From positions 218,606 through 282,605 of the forward strand of contig NZ_KZ987400.1 of the NCBI RefSeq assembly GCF_003586305.1: 64,000 nucleotides of DNA, in the 5' to 3' direction. Positions 9,191 through 19,323 of this stretch are shown here, piece after piece (the first letter of the stretch is position 1; each line of letters opens with the position of its first letter). Made by a program: the position numbers and the translations under genes. Origin of the DNA: Cognatilysobacter tabacisoli. Lineage in GTDB: Bacteria > Pseudomonadota > Gammaproteobacteria > Xanthomonadales > Xanthomonadaceae. The notes beneath the pieces are model-generated. The model saw only the letters and a list, made by a program, of their open reading frames with translations, made no database searches and was not told the DNA's origin.

Positions 9191-9212
9191 GTCCGCGCGC
9201 CGCCGGCGCGGG

Positions 9213-9992
9213 CTAGCCGCTGTGCCCGCGGTTGGCGCCGAACAGCGCCTCGGCACGCTGGAACAGCACCCAGCTGGTCGCGATGTACTTGTCGCCGCCG
9301 CTCGGCCGGTTGCCGCGGTGGGTGTGGGTGAACGCCGCCGGCGCGATCAGCAGCGAGCCGGCGCGCGGCGCGATCTTGCGCTGCTGGTACAGGAACTCGG
9401 TCTCGCCGTCGCCGAACCCGTCGTTGAGGTACAGCGTCCACAGCAGGTGCCGGTGCAGCGTCTCGGCGCCGGGGTCGCGCGGGTACAGCTCGCAGTGCCA
9501 GTACGGGTAGCCGCCGCGGCCGCCGGTGTAGCGCTGCAGGTTGATCGCGCCGGGGCGCAGCACCGCCTGGACGATGCCGGACAGCTGCGCATCGTCCATC
9601 GCGGCGATGCGCTCGGGCGTCAGCCGGTGGCGCTTGCCGTCGGCCGCTGGCACTTCCAGCATCAGCGGCGCGATGATCGTGTGCGGATAGCGGCGCAGGT
9701 ACGCCATCAGACCCTTGAACAGCGCGCTGTTGAGCGCGGCCTCGGCGTCGCGCCACGCCGCGTTGCCGGAGATCGTCAGGTCGAGGCTGTCCTTGAGGTC
9801 GGTCATGACCCCGCCGCCGACCCGGCCCGGGTGGGTGTCGGGGCTGGCGTCGAATCGCGCGACCAGGGCCGCGCACGTCGCCGCATCGAGCGCGTCGTCG
9901 TAGACCTCGATGAAGTCGGGCAGGGCGGCGGGTTCGCTCACGGTCGTCTCGGCTGGCGGCCCGGGCGCGTCGCCGCGGGCGGAGGCGGCCAT
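9213..9992 (-). CDS. 2-oxoglutarate/Fe(II)-dependent oxygenase-like protein
   Basis: 259 aa from the ATG at 9992; a GTG at 9941 (giving MSEPAALPDF...) is an equally good start. The double-stranded beta-helix core shows WHCELYPRD (His166-x-Glu168) followed by LHRHLLWTLYLNDGF and FTHTHRGNRPSGGDKYIATSWVLF. The latter supplies the distal His and a basic residue for 2-oxoglutarate. This resembles prolyl 4-hydroxylase-type 2OG-Fe(II) enzymes. HCE in place of the usual HxD is a permitted variant. Substrate unknown. It converges on the HAD gene with 22 bp between stops. The N-terminal ~20 residues (SARGDAPGPPAE) are low complexity. Confidence 0.82.
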   Translation of the reverse strand: MAASARGDAPGPPAETTVSEPAALPDFIEVYDDALDAATCAALVARFDASPDTHPGRVGGGVMTDLKDSLDLTISGNAAWRDAEAALNSALFKGLMAYLRRYPHTIIAPLMLEVPAADGKRHRLTPERIAAMDDAQLSGIVQAVLRPGAINLQRYTGGRGGYPYWHCELYPRDPGAETLHRHLLWTLYLNDGFGDGETEFLYQQRKIAPRAGSLLIAPAAFTHTHRGNRPSGGDKYIATSWVLFQRAEALFGANRGHSG

Positions 9993-10531
9993 CGTCGCAC
10001 GGGCAAAACGCGTTACGGAACTGCAACGTCGCGCGCCGGAGGCCGCCACCGGCGCGCGCGCGACCCGCGGGCCTAGCGGGTCGCGGGCGCGGGCGCGGGC
10101 GTCCCGCGGCGGGCGGCGGCCGCGACCGCGTCCCCCGAACGGGTGAGTTACCGCGATGCAACGTTTCCGGCCGCCGCGCCCGCGCAGGCGCAACGGCGCG
10201 GCGGAATTCTCCCGCCGATTCAAGCGCTTGCGCGATTGGCACGGAACCGGCGTGGTGTCGTCTGTCCGCGGCGTCCGTGCCGCGGCGCCCCGAGTCGCTG
10301 CCATGCCCCGTTCCGCCGCCGCCGCCCGACCGCCGCGCGTCCCGCACGCACGCAGGGCCTGCCTGCACGGGAAACCGCCGTGCCCGGCGGCGTCGGCGGA
10401 ACCGCCGCGATCGGGTCCCGTGCGCGCGCGGCGTTCCCCCGCGCCGCGCGCGCCCTCCGTGCGCCGCCACGTCCGGCCGCGGAGTGCTCTGCGTCCACGG
10501 ATGGACGCGCCTTCCCGGCGGTGTCCGCCGG
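9993..10531. other. Gene-free stretch of about 540 bp
   Basis: No frame here has both coding character and a plausible start. It lies between the oxygenase gene and the stop of the VpsR-like activator gene, both on the minus strand. It contains a perfect 8-bp inverted repeat CGACCCGC (10061-10068) / GCGGGTCG (10076-10083) with a 7-base loop and no T tract. It also holds a rare AT-richer patch around 10200-10240. It could hold an unannotated small RNA or the oxygenase promoter; nothing firmer can be said. Confidence 0.5.
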
Positions 10532-11932
<1,401 letters not shown>

Positions 11933-12054
11933 CGCCTGCTCCTCGCCTGCCGCGCGGGGGGAGCGCTCCAGCAGGCAAGAACTACAACGCGACGGCGCCG
12001 CGCCGCAGGTCAGCGGCGCGCGGTCGAATCAGGGGATGGCGGGCGGATCCGCGT

Positions 12055-13095
12055 TCAGGCGGCGGCGTCGTGCGCGCGGTGGTACTCGACGGCGGCCTCC
12101 ACCTCGCGCCTGGAACCGAGGAACACCGGCACGCGCTGGTGCAGCCCGGTCGGCGCCACGTCCATCATCCGCTCGCGCCCGGTGCTGGCCGCGCCGCCGG
12201 CCTGTTCGACCAGGAACGCCATTGGGTTGGCCTCGTACATCAGCCGCAGCTTGCCGCCCTTGGCCGCGCACTTGCTGTCGAGCGGGTACGAGAAGATCCC
12301 GCCGCGGGTCAGGATGCGGTGCACGTCGGCCACCATCGACGCGACCCAGCGCATGTTGAAGTCCTTGCCGCGCGGGCCCTCGCGGCCGGCCAGCAGGTCG
12401 CCGACGTAGCGCTGCATCGGCGCTTCCCAGAAGCGCTGGTTCGACATGTTGACCGCGAACTCCCTCGTCTCCTCCGGGATCGTCATGCCGCGCGTGGTCA
12501 TCACGAAGCCGCCGACCTCGCGGTCCAGCGTGAACGAGTGGGTGCCGTGGCCGACGGTCAGCACCAGCATCGTGCTCGGCCCGTACGTGCAGTAGCCGGC
12601 CGCGACCTGCGCGCTGCCCGGCTGCAGGAAGTGCTCGTCCTGCGCGCGGGTGACGCCGTCGGGGCAGCGCAGCACCGAGAAGATCGTGCCGACCGAGATG
12701 TTGACGTCGATGTTGCTCGAACCGTCGAGCGGATCGAACAGCAGCAGGTAGTTGCCGCGCGGGTAGACGTCGGGGATCGGGTGCGAGGTGTCCATCTCCT
12801 CCGACGCCAGGCCGGCGAGGTGGCCGCCCCAGGCGTTGGCCTCGAGCAGGATCTCGTTGCTGAGCACGTCGAGCTTCTTCTGCGCCTCGCCCTGCACGTT
12901 GATGCTGGCTTCGCCGGCGCTGAGCGCGTCGCCGAGCACGCCGCCGAGCGCGCCCTTGCCGACCGCGATCGAGATCGACTTGCACGCGCGCGCGACCACT
13001 TCGATCAGCAGCCGCAGGTCGGCGTTGATGCGCCCGGCGCGCTGCTCCTCGATCAGGTAGCGGGTCAGGGAGATCGACGACGACGGACTGGTCAT
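12055..13095 (-). CDS. fbp: Fructose-1,6-bisphosphatase, class I
   Basis: 346 aa. Removes the 1-phosphate of fructose 1,6-bisphosphate in gluconeogenesis. Signatures: [16 protein letters not shown] (AMP/N-terminal region), LASEEMDT, the metal-binding [26 protein letters not shown], and the active-site strand [23 protein letters not shown]. Length is normal. A promoter-like TAGAAT lies on the minus strand at 13131-13126, about 30 bases before the ATG, with an AGGAGG-like sequence oriented the other way (CCTCCT). Translation initiation therefore does not show a strong canonical Shine-Dalgarno sequence. Confidence 0.97.
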   Translation of the reverse strand: MTSPSSSISLTRYLIEEQRAGRINADLRLLIEVVARACKSISIAVGKGALGGVLGDALSAGEASINVQGEAQKKLDVLSNEILLEANAWGGHLAGLASEEMDTSHPIPDVYPRGNYLLLFDPLDGSSNIDVNISVGTIFSVLRCPDGVTRAQDEHFLQPGSAQVAAGYCTYGPSTMLVLTVGHGTHSFTLDREVGGFVMTTRGMTIPEETREFAVNMSNQRFWEAPMQRYVGDLLAGREGPRGKDFNMRWVASMVADVHRILTRGGIFSYPLDSKCAAKGGKLRLMYEANPMAFLVEQAGGAASTGRERMMDVAPTGLHQRVPVFLGSRREVEAAVEYHRAHDAAA

Positions 13096-13220
13096 GGGGA
13101 CGAAGGGCGGGCCAAGGAGGGCGCCATTCTAATCGGCCGCACGCGCGGCGCCGGGGCGGCCCATGCGTCCGGGCGAGCAGGAGAGGCGAAGCCGGGCGGG
13201 CGTGGCCGCGCCCGCGTGCG

Positions 13221-13538
13221 TCAGGCGACCTTGTGGAACGTCGTGGCCCGCGCCGCGTGGCGACGCACGACCGCGCCGAGGGTGTCGCGCGCCATCGACA
13301 GCATGCGCAGCGGCGCGGCCGGCTCAGCGGTGTTCAACGCGCGCTTGGCGGCGTCGATCGCGTCGGTGGCGACTTCGCCGCCGTCGCTGCCGAGCAGCGC
13401 GCGCAGGTGGCGGGCGTGCTTGTCGAGCACGCGCTCCAGGTCCGGATTGCCGCCGTCCCCGGCGGAGGCGACCACGTGCGCCATCGTGGCGTCGAGTCGG
13501 GCCAGTTCTTCGAGCAGTTCGTCGGCGTCGGGGTGCAT
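13221..13538 (-). CDS. Hypothetical small protein, helical
   Basis: 105 aa beginning MHPDADELLEELARLDATMAH. It is entirely charged/aliphatic and probably alpha-helical throughout, with no cysteine, signal peptide or membrane segment. The frame opens further upstream to 13595 or 13601. Codons there (ATT, CCA, TCA, GGT, CCT) lack the strong G/C third-position preference that begins at 13538, so the later ATG is chosen. No family recognised. It is followed by a ~190-bp gap before the two-component genes. Confidence 0.6.
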   Translation of the reverse strand: MHPDADELLEELARLDATMAHVVASAGDGGNPDLERVLDKHARHLRALLGSDGGEVATDAIDAAKRALNTAEPAAPLRMLSMARDTLGAVVRRHAARATTFHKVA

Positions 13539-13727
13539 GGCGGCAGGATCGTTCTCGTGGGTCGCACCGGATGAGACCGGCGCGTCTGGAATCATTCGCA
13601 CGCCCCCGTGAGTGCGCGGTGAGGCCGGGCGGCGGTCGCTGTGGAATACGGGCCGGCGCGGGCGAAGCGGCCGGCGGCGTGGCTGAACACGCTGAACGGA
13701 CCAGGCACTGGCGGCCCGCGCGAGCGT

Positions 13728-14375
13728 TCAGATCACCCGCAGCGTGATCGCCTTCAGCACCGCGCGGGTGCGGTCGCGGGTGCCGAGCTTGTCGAGGATC
13801 TCGGACACGTAGTTCTTCACCGTGCCCTCGGACAGGAACACCGCGCGCGCGATCTCCTTGTTCGAGTAGCCGCCGGCGAGCAGCCGCAGGATCGCGACCT
13901 CGCGCTCGCTGAATGTATCGGTCGGTGCGGCCTGGTCGCGGTACGCGTAGCGCGCGCGCACCGGGTCGGTCGGCACCGGTGCGAGCAGCGTTTCGCCGGC
14001 GGCCACGCGCGTGATCGCCTCGCACAGGTCCTCGGGCGAGGCGTCCTTGAGCAGGAAGCCCTGCGCGCCGGCCTCGGCCGCGCGCAGCGGCAGCGCCTCG
14101 TCGTCGAACGTGGTCAGCAGCACGACCGGCGTCGCGTCGCCGCGCTCGCGCAGCCCGCGCACCACGCCGAAGCCGTCGAGGCCGGGCATGCGGATGTCGG
14201 ACAGCACCACGTCGACCGCGGTGCCGGCGAGCGCGTCGAGCAGGGCCTGGCCGTCGCCGGCCTCGAGCACGACCTCGAGCGTGGCGAAGCCGGACAGCAG
14301 CGCCTTGAGGCCGCCGCGGACCAGCGCCTGGTCGTCGGCCAGCGCCAGCCGCAGCACGCGCGGGGACGCGCTCAT
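13728..14375 (-). CDS. NarL/LuxR-type response regulator
   Basis: 215 aa. Receiver domain (about residues 6-125) with acidic pair LADDQ, phospho-acceptor in VVLSDIRMPGLDG and conserved Lys in GFLLKDASPEDL. The LuxR helix-turn-helix is at the C-terminus (FSEREVAILRLLAGGYSNKEIARAVFLSEGTVKNYVSEIL). Its ATG (14375-14373) overlaps the TGA of the kinase gene at 14374-14372 (ATGA), so the two are translationally coupled. The related DesR/LiaR regulators act in membrane and envelope responses, but the target here is unknown. Confidence 0.95.
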   Translation of the reverse strand: MSASPRVLRLALADDQALVRGGLKALLSGFATLEVVLEAGDGQALLDALAGTAVDVVLSDIRMPGLDGFGVVRGLRERGDATPVVLLTTFDDEALPLRAAEAGAQGFLLKDASPEDLCEAITRVAAGETLLAPVPTDPVRARYAYRDQAAPTDTFSEREVAILRLLAGGYSNKEIARAVFLSEGTVKNYVSEILDKLGTRDRTRAVLKAITLRVI

Positions 14376-15514
14376 GCGGCCGCGGCCGGCAGCCACGCGC
14401 GCAGGTGCACGCCGCCGGTGTCAGTGCGGCGCACGTCGAGGCCGCCGCCGACGCCCTCGAGCCGCTCGCGCATGCCGCGCAGGCCGTTGCCCGGCTGCAG
14501 CGCGCCGCCGGCGCGGCCGTCGTCGCGGATGTCGAGCCGCAGCTCGCCGCCGTCGCGCCGCAGCACCACCCACAGCGTCTGCGCCTGCGAGTGCCGCGCG
14601 GCGTTGACCAGGCCCTCCTGCACCGTGCGCAGCACCGCCTCGGCCTGTGCCAGCGAGCCGGCGCGCGCATCGGCGTCGACCTGCAGCTGCAGCGCCGGGC
14701 GCGGGAACGGCGCGGCCAGCGCGGCCAGCGCCGGGCCGAGCTCGAGGCCGTCGTCGTGGCGCATCTGCTCGACCACGCCGCGGATGTCGGCCAGCAGCTC
14801 GTCGGCCAGCCGCGCGCACAGCGCGACCTGCGCGTCGCCGACGTGGCGCGGGTCGCGCTGCAGCGCGCCGAGGTTGAGCTTCAGCGCGGTGAGCTTGTGG
14901 CCGGCGACGTCGTGCAGCTCGCGCGACAGGCGCAGGCGCTCGGACTCGCGGCTCGACTCGGCCAGCAGCTCGCGCGTGGCGCGCAGGTCGGCGTTGACCG
15001 CCGCCAGCTCGTCGCGCGTGGCTTCGGCGCGGAACGCGAACCACGCCGTCAGCGCGGCGAAGCCCTGGAAGCTCATCTGCATCAGCGTCGAGACCCACGG
15101 CGAGTTCAGGTCCCACACGTACTGGTACACGCCGTACGCCAGCACGTTGCCGAGCACGAATCCGACCACCAGCGCGCGCGTCGACCACAGGTGCACGGCC
15201 TGCACCAGCACCAGCAGCAGCAGGATCGGCAGCGTGCTGCTGCGCGCCATCGCCATCAGCGCGAAGGCGATGACCGCCTGCGCCAGCACCAGCGCGCGCT
15301 TGTGCGCGTTCGGCCGCTCGGTGCCGGTGGTGAGCATGAACATCGCCAGGAACGCCAGCAGCAGCGCCGCCAGCAGCGGCGTCGGCGGCTCGCGCCCGGC
15401 CAGCCAGTCCGGCGGGTCCCAGCGCGAGAACAGCAGCTCCCAGCCGATGCCCGCCCACGCGAGGTAGCCGGCGAAGTTCAGCGGCGACAGCAGGGTGCGG
15501 GTGGTCGTCGACAT
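14372..15514 (-). CDS. Sensor histidine kinase, HisKA_3 (DesK/NarL class)
   Basis: 380 aa. The N-terminal half (about residues 1-165) is hydrophobic with five or six membrane helices (LLAALLLAFLAMFML, LVLAQAVIAFALMAMA, ILLLLVLVQAVHLW, ALVVGFVLGNVLAYGVY and others). A coiled segment leads into a HisKA_3 domain with the acceptor His in LSRELHDVAGHKLTALKLNL, and a HATPase domain with EGLVNAARHSQA and GNGLRGMRERLEGVGG follows. A frame open to 16186 lies antisense to another gene and is ignored. It partners the response regulator at 13728. The membrane-embedded sensor resembles DesK-like kinases that monitor the lipid bilayer. Confidence 0.92.
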   Translation of the reverse strand: MSTTTRTLLSPLNFAGYLAWAGIGWELLFSRWDPPDWLAGREPPTPLLAALLLAFLAMFMLTTGTERPNAHKRALVLAQAVIAFALMAMARSSTLPILLLLVLVQAVHLWSTRALVVGFVLGNVLAYGVYQYVWDLNSPWVSTLMQMSFQGFAALTAWFAFRAEATRDELAAVNADLRATRELLAESSRESERLRLSRELHDVAGHKLTALKLNLGALQRDPRHVGDAQVALCARLADELLADIRGVVEQMRHDDGLELGPALAALAAPFPRPALQLQVDADARAGSLAQAEAVLRTVQEGLVNAARHSQAQTLWVVLRRDGGELRLDIRDDGRAGGALQPGNGLRGMRERLEGVGGGLDVRRTDTGGVHLRAWLPAAAA

Positions 15515-15658
15515 GCGCGCAGCTTGGGCCTGCGCCCGGCGCGCCTCAAGCGCCGCGGCGCAGAAAGTGACTTCCGGCAGGTCGATCCGATGACGGCCGG
15601 CACCTGAGCGGCGCGCCGCGCCGGCCGAAAGTGGCCGCACGTTCCCGGGAGCCGCGCC

Positions 15659-16372
15659 ATGTCCGCCTATTCCATCCTCGTCCTCGTCCACGCCGGCCTC
15701 GGCACGCTCGCGCTGGCCACGTTCTGGACCGCCGGCCTCGCGCGCAAGGGCAGTCCGGTGCACGTCGCCGCCGGTCGCATCTACCTGCTGGCGATGGTGG
15801 CGCTGCTGCTGATCGCCGTGCCGCTGAGCATCGCGACGCTGGTCGAACGTCCGGTCGCCGGCGCGTTCCTGCTGTACCTGCTGGTGATCACCGGCACCGC
15901 GGTGTGGACCAGCTGGCGCGCGATCAAGGACAAGCGCGACTGGGCCCGCTACACCGGTCGCGCCTACCGCGCCCTGATGTGGGCGAACCTGGCCAGCGCG
16001 CTCGCGATCGGCGCGGTCGGCGTGCTGCTCGCGCAGTTCGCGCAGGTGGTGATCGTGTCGTTCGCCGGGATCGGCCTGGCGACGTTCGTGCGCATGTGGC
16101 GCTTCTCGCGCGCCGCGCCGGCCGCGCCGCGCTGGTGGATGCGCGAGCACCTGCTGGCGATGCTCGGCAACGGCGTGGCGACGCACATCGCGTTCCTCAG
16201 CATCGGCCTGCCCAAGCTGCTGCCGATGCTGGCCGGCCCGACCCTGCAGAACCTCGCGTGGCTCGGCCCGGTGGTGGTGGCGACCGCCGCGGCGGTGGTG
16301 CTGACCCGCAAGTACCTGCCGTCGGGGCCGCAGCCGCGCCCGGCGCCGTCGCGCGGGCTGTCGGGCGCCTAG
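15659..16372 (+). CDS. Multi-pass membrane protein, DUF2306-like
   Basis: 237 aa with about seven predicted membrane helices, beginning MSAYSILVLVHAGLGTLALATFW. Histidines sit in the helices (VHAGLG, VHVAAGRIYLLAM, REHLLAMLGNGVATHIAFLS). The pattern of His within hydrophobic helices and the GRxY motif resemble DUF2306/YozB-type membrane proteins; a haem or quinone role is conceivable but not shown. A GGGAG sequence lies about 8 bases before the ATG. It is divergent from the sensor kinase gene and convergent with phhA, whose stop is 12 bp away. Confidence 0.75.
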   Translation: MSAYSILVLVHAGLGTLALATFWTAGLARKGSPVHVAAGRIYLLAMVALLLIAVPLSIATLVERPVAGAFLLYLLVITGTAVWTSWRAIKDKRDWARYTGRAYRALMWANLASALAIGAVGVLLAQFAQVVIVSFAGIGLATFVRMWRFSRAAPAAPRWWMREHLLAMLGNGVATHIAFLSIGLPKLLPMLAGPTLQNLAWLGPVVVATAAAVVLTRKYLPSGPQPRPAPSRGLSGA

Positions 16373-16384
16373 GCCCGCGACGGA

Positions 16385-17278
16385 CTAGACGTCGCCGTCG
16401 GTCAGCCAGCCCTCGCCGCTGCCGCGCTGGTAGACCGTGTCGGTCGCCAGCACGTCGCCGGCGGGGATCGACGGCTGCTCGGCCAGGCGCGCGTAGATCG
16501 GGGTGAAGTCCGGCGCCGTCGCCTCCATCAGCTGCTCGTAGCTGTCGATGACGAAGTAGGTCTTCTGGTACGTGTCGATGCGGTAGCGCGTGCGCATGAT
16601 CCGCTCCAGATCGAAGCCGATGCGGTTCGGCGCCGCGCTCTCGAGGCAGTGGATCGACTCGCCCTTCGAGCTGACGATGCCGCTGCCGTAGATGCGCAGG
16701 CCGTCGGCCTGGCGGATCAGGCCGAACTCGACCGTGTACCAGTACAGGCGGGTGAGGTTGACCAGCGCGTCGGCGCCGATCGCGTGCGCCTTGACTCCGC
16801 CGCGGCCGTACGCGGCCATGTAGTCGGCGAACACCGGGTTCATCAGCAGCGGTACGTGGCCGAACAGGTCGTGGAACAGGTCCGGCTCGGACAGGTAGTC
16901 GAGCTGCTCGGGCGTGCGGATCCACCACGTCACCGGGAAGCGGCGGTGGGCGAGGTGTTCGAAGAAGTCGAGCTCCGGCAGCAGCCCCTGCACCCCGATC
17001 AGCTCCCAGCCGGTGGCCGCGCGCAGCACCCGGTTGAGCTCGTCGAACTTCGGGATCTGGTGCGCGCTCATGCCCATCGCGCGCTGCTGGCGCAGGAACT
17101 CGTCGCTGGCGCGCCCCTGCAGGATGTCCTGCTGCCGCGCGAACAGCTGCGCCCACACGGCGTGGTCGCTGGCGGTGTAGCTCGACCACGGCTGCTCGAC
17201 CACCGCCGTGGTGTAGACCGGCACATAGCCCTTGTCGGTGAGCTGGTGTTCGACGCGCTGCGGGCTGGCGGGGGTCAT
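16385..17278 (-). CDS. phhA: Phenylalanine-4-hydroxylase
   Basis: 297 aa. Tetrahydropterin- and iron-dependent conversion of phenylalanine to tyrosine. The iron ligands are visible: His136 and His141 in FHDLFGHVPLL and Glu184 in YWYTVEFGL. GWELIGVQGLLPELDFFEHLAHRRFPVTWWIR is the usual bacterial monomeric PAH sequence. The frame is open to 17368, but the ATG at 17278 gives the normal N-terminus. It is divergent from an Lrp/AsnC-family regulator gene. Two matched palindromes lie in the shared 134-bp control region, so local control by that regulator is likely. Confidence 0.96.
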   Translation of the reverse strand: MTPASPQRVEHQLTDKGYVPVYTTAVVEQPWSSYTASDHAVWAQLFARQQDILQGRASDEFLRQQRAMGMSAHQIPKFDELNRVLRAATGWELIGVQGLLPELDFFEHLAHRRFPVTWWIRTPEQLDYLSEPDLFHDLFGHVPLLMNPVFADYMAAYGRGGVKAHAIGADALVNLTRLYWYTVEFGLIRQADGLRIYGSGIVSSKGESIHCLESAAPNRIGFDLERIMRTRYRIDTYQKTYFVIDSYEQLMEATAPDFTPIYARLAEQPSIPAGDVLATDTVYQRGSGEGWLTDGDV

Positions 17279-17330
17279 GGCGGCTCGATCGGGCGCACGG
17301 GACGATTCCGTCACCCTATCGGTCAAGCCG

Positions 17331-17345
17331 CGCAATGGGATTGCG
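17331..17345. promoter_or_regulatory. Operator-like palindrome, phhA/lrp-type divergent region, site 1
   Basis: CGCAATGGGATTGCG, a perfect 6-bp-arm palindrome with a GGG centre. It fits the 15-bp size of Lrp/AsnC-family sites. It lies 53 bp upstream of the phhA ATG and 68 bp upstream of the regulator ATG. Confidence 0.6.
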
Positions 17346-17370
17346 TTGTTGCGCTCCAGGCGGCGCATGG

Positions 17371-17385
17371 CGCACGATTATTGCG
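17371..17385. promoter_or_regulatory. Operator-like palindrome, phhA/lrp-type divergent region, site 2
   Basis: CGCACGATTATTGCG has the same CGCA-N7-TGCG outline as the site at 17331. It is centred exactly 40 bp away, close to four helical turns, as expected when an octameric or dimeric Lrp-family protein binds one DNA face. It is 27 bp before the regulator's ATG. Confidence 0.55.
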
Positions 17386-17412
17386 TATTTGACAGCCGAG
17401 TCACACGAAACC

Positions 17413-17889
17413 ATGGCCAGCGTCGAGCTCGACCGCACCGACCTGCAGCTGCTCGCCGAACTCCAGCGCGGCGCCCGCCTGACCAACGCCGAGCTGGCCG
17501 AGCGCGTGCACCTGTCGGCGTCGGCGACCCTGCGCCGGGTCCAGCGGCTCGAGCGCGAAGGGGTGATCGCCGGCTACCGCGCCGAGCTCGACCCCGAACG
17601 CCTGGGCCTGGGCCTGCAGGCGTTCGTGCGGATCCAGCTCAGCCGCCACGATGCCGACGCGATCGAGGCCTTCAGCGCATTCGTGAACCAGTGGGACGAG
17701 GTCGTCACCTGCCACGCGCTGACCGGCGACATGGACTACCTGCTGCAGATCGTCGTGCGCGACCTCGAGCACTTCTCGCGGTTCCTGCTCGACCGCCTCC
17801 TCAACCAGGCCGGCGTCGCCGACGTCAATTCGAGCTTCGTGCTGCGCACGGTCAAGGCGTTCGGCGGCATGCCGCTGCCGCCGCGCTAG
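17413..17889 (+). CDS. Lrp/AsnC-family transcriptional regulator
   Basis: 158 aa. N-terminal winged helix-turn-helix (DRTDLQLLAELQRGARLTNAELAERVHLSASATLRRVQRLEREGVI) and C-terminal RAM/AsnC ligand domain (about residues 70-150, with TCHALTGDMDYLLQIVV). The RAM domain binds amino acids and assembles dimers into octamers. The frame is open to 17335, but the ATG at 17413 matches the family N-terminus. Because it is divergent from phhA, phenylalanine or tyrosine is the natural candidate effector; this is inferred from position only. Confidence 0.94.
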   Translation: MASVELDRTDLQLLAELQRGARLTNAELAERVHLSASATLRRVQRLEREGVIAGYRAELDPERLGLGLQAFVRIQLSRHDADAIEAFSAFVNQWDEVVTCHALTGDMDYLLQIVVRDLEHFSRFLLDRLLNQAGVADVNSSFVLRTVKAFGGMPLPPR

Positions 17890-17900
17890 TCCGATCGGTC

Positions 17901-18941
17901 TCAGCAGTCCGCGTCGCGCCCGAGCAGCTTGCCGACGCGGCCCTGCTGCGCTTCGCATGCGGCCTTCGCCCGGGCGGCGCGGGCGCGCGCGGCGTCGGCG
18001 GCGGCCGCGTCGGCCTTGGCCTGCGCTGCGGCCTGGCGCTGGCGCTGCAGCGCGGCGATCTTCGCCTTGATCTGCGGCAGCGCGGCCAGCGCGGCGCGCT
18101 CGCCTTCGAGGATCGCGTCGTTCTTCAGTTCGAAGTCCGCCGCGCCGATGTCGCGCACGGCCGGGCGGATCACCGCGTCGGCGCGGGCCAGCTCGAGCGC
18201 GCCGAGCTTCTGGCCCATGATCGTGATCGACTGGTTGACGTTGCCGAGCAGGCTGCCGGGCGACTTGCCGCTGGCCTTGCTCGAGATGTCGACGGCGATG
18301 ACGAAGTCCGCGCCGAGCTCGCGCGCGGCGTCGACCGGCACCGGGCTGACCACGCCGCCGTCGACATAGGTGCTGGCGCCGATCCTGACCGGCTCGAACA
18401 CGCCGGGGATCGAGCTCGACGCGCGCACCGCCTGGCCGGTGTTGCCGCGCCGGAACACCGTGCGCTGGCCGTCCTCGAGCCGGGTGGCGACCACCGCGAG
18501 CGGGCGCTTCATCGCCTCGAGCTTGCGCTGGCCGACCAGCTGGTTGACGTAGTCCTGCAGCTTCTGGCCCTTCACCACGCCGCCGGAGAACAGGCTGACG
18601 TCGCGGATCGATTCCTCGTCCAGCGCGAACGCCTGCTTCTGCATCGCGAACGCGTCCATGCCGCTGGCGTACAGCGCGCCGACGACGCTGCCGGCGCTGG
18701 TGCCGGACACGACCACCGGCTGCACGCCGTTGGCCTCGAGCATCTTGATCACGCCGATATGGGCGAAGCCCTTGACCGCGCCGCCGCCCAGGGCGATGCC
18801 GACCTTGACCGGCGGCACGGTGACCGGCGCCGCGCGCACCGCCGGCGGCGGGTCGGAACGCACCGCGTCGGGCCCGCCGCAGCCGGCGAGGGCGAGCGTG
18901 GCGGCGAAGGTCAGCAGCAGGCGGGTCGGCGTCGGGCGCAT
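17901..18941 (-). CDS. Patatin-like phospholipase lipoprotein
   Basis: 346 aa. Signal peptide with lipobox: MRPTPTRLLLTFAATLALAGC, so the protein is probably lipid-anchored at Cys21. The patatin domain (about residues 55-260) has the oxyanion-hole GGGAVKGFAHIG, the nucleophile elbow GTSAGS and the catalytic-dyad DGGVVSPVP. The final ~60 residues are an Ala/Arg/Lys/Gln-rich helix, probably coiled-coil, ending in a Cys. Related bacterial RssA/PlpD-like proteins hydrolyse phospholipids. The long upstream open frame to 19151 is antisense to the small gene at 19077 and is rejected. Confidence 0.92.
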   Translation of the reverse strand: MRPTPTRLLLTFAATLALAGCGGPDAVRSDPPPAVRAAPVTVPPVKVGIALGGGAVKGFAHIGVIKMLEANGVQPVVVSGTSAGSVVGALYASGMDAFAMQKQAFALDEESIRDVSLFSGGVVKGQKLQDYVNQLVGQRKLEAMKRPLAVVATRLEDGQRTVFRRGNTGQAVRASSSIPGVFEPVRIGASTYVDGGVVSPVPVDAARELGADFVIAVDISSKASGKSPGSLLGNVNQSITIMGQKLGALELARADAVIRPAVRDIGAADFELKNDAILEGERAALAALPQIKAKIAALQRQRQAAAQAKADAAAADAARARAARAKAACEAQQGRVGKLLGRDADC

Positions 18942-19076
18942 GGCGGGAAGGACTCGGTCGAACGCGGAAGAGGAGGGCGGATGGCAGGATACCGGCCCGC
19001 CCTGAACGCCGGACTTTGCCGCGGGCGCCGGACCGGGCACCCTGTGTGCGGGGGATCGCCACGACAGGAGTCGCGC

Positions 19077-19310
19077 ATGCGCCGGACCACTTTCTTCGTG
19101 CTGCAGGTCGGCGACCGCTGGACGGTCTCGTGCTCGCTGCGCGGCGCGCACGAGTCAGGCCATCCGGACCGCGCCAGCGCACGCGCGGCGGCCGACGCCG
19201 CGGCGCTGGCGATGTGGCAGCAGCAGCGCGTCGCCACCCAGGTGATGGTCAGCGAGGACGACGGCGGCTGGCACACCGCCGCCGAGTACGGCGACCTGCT
19301 GGGTTCCTGA
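19077..19310 (+). CDS. Small DUF2188-like protein
   Basis: 77 aa beginning MRRTTFFVLQVGDRWTVSCSL. A two-strand start, a helix rich in Ala (ASARAAADAAALAMWQQQ) and a final strand VATQVMVSEDDGGWHTAAEYG give the layout of the small DUF2188 fold, whose function is unknown. The ATG has ACAGGAG seven bases upstream, a good Shine-Dalgarno sequence that supports a real gene despite its size. Its stop converges on the AIM24 gene 13 bp away. Confidence 0.72.
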   Translation: MRRTTFFVLQVGDRWTVSCSLRGAHESGHPDRASARAAADAAALAMWQQQRVATQVMVSEDDGGWHTAAEYGDLLGS

Positions 19311-19323
19311 GCGCGCCGCGACG

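Noticed and set aside
9191..10076. C-terminal extension of the HAD phosphatase
   Set aside because: Antisense to the oxygenase gene; explained by a one-base frameshift at about 9160.
10236..10252. Sigma-54-like sequence TTGGCACGGAACCGGCG with GG-N10-GC spacing
   Set aside because: The -12 half is poor and no plus-strand gene lies downstream; likely chance in GC-rich DNA, though close to a sigma-54 activator gene.
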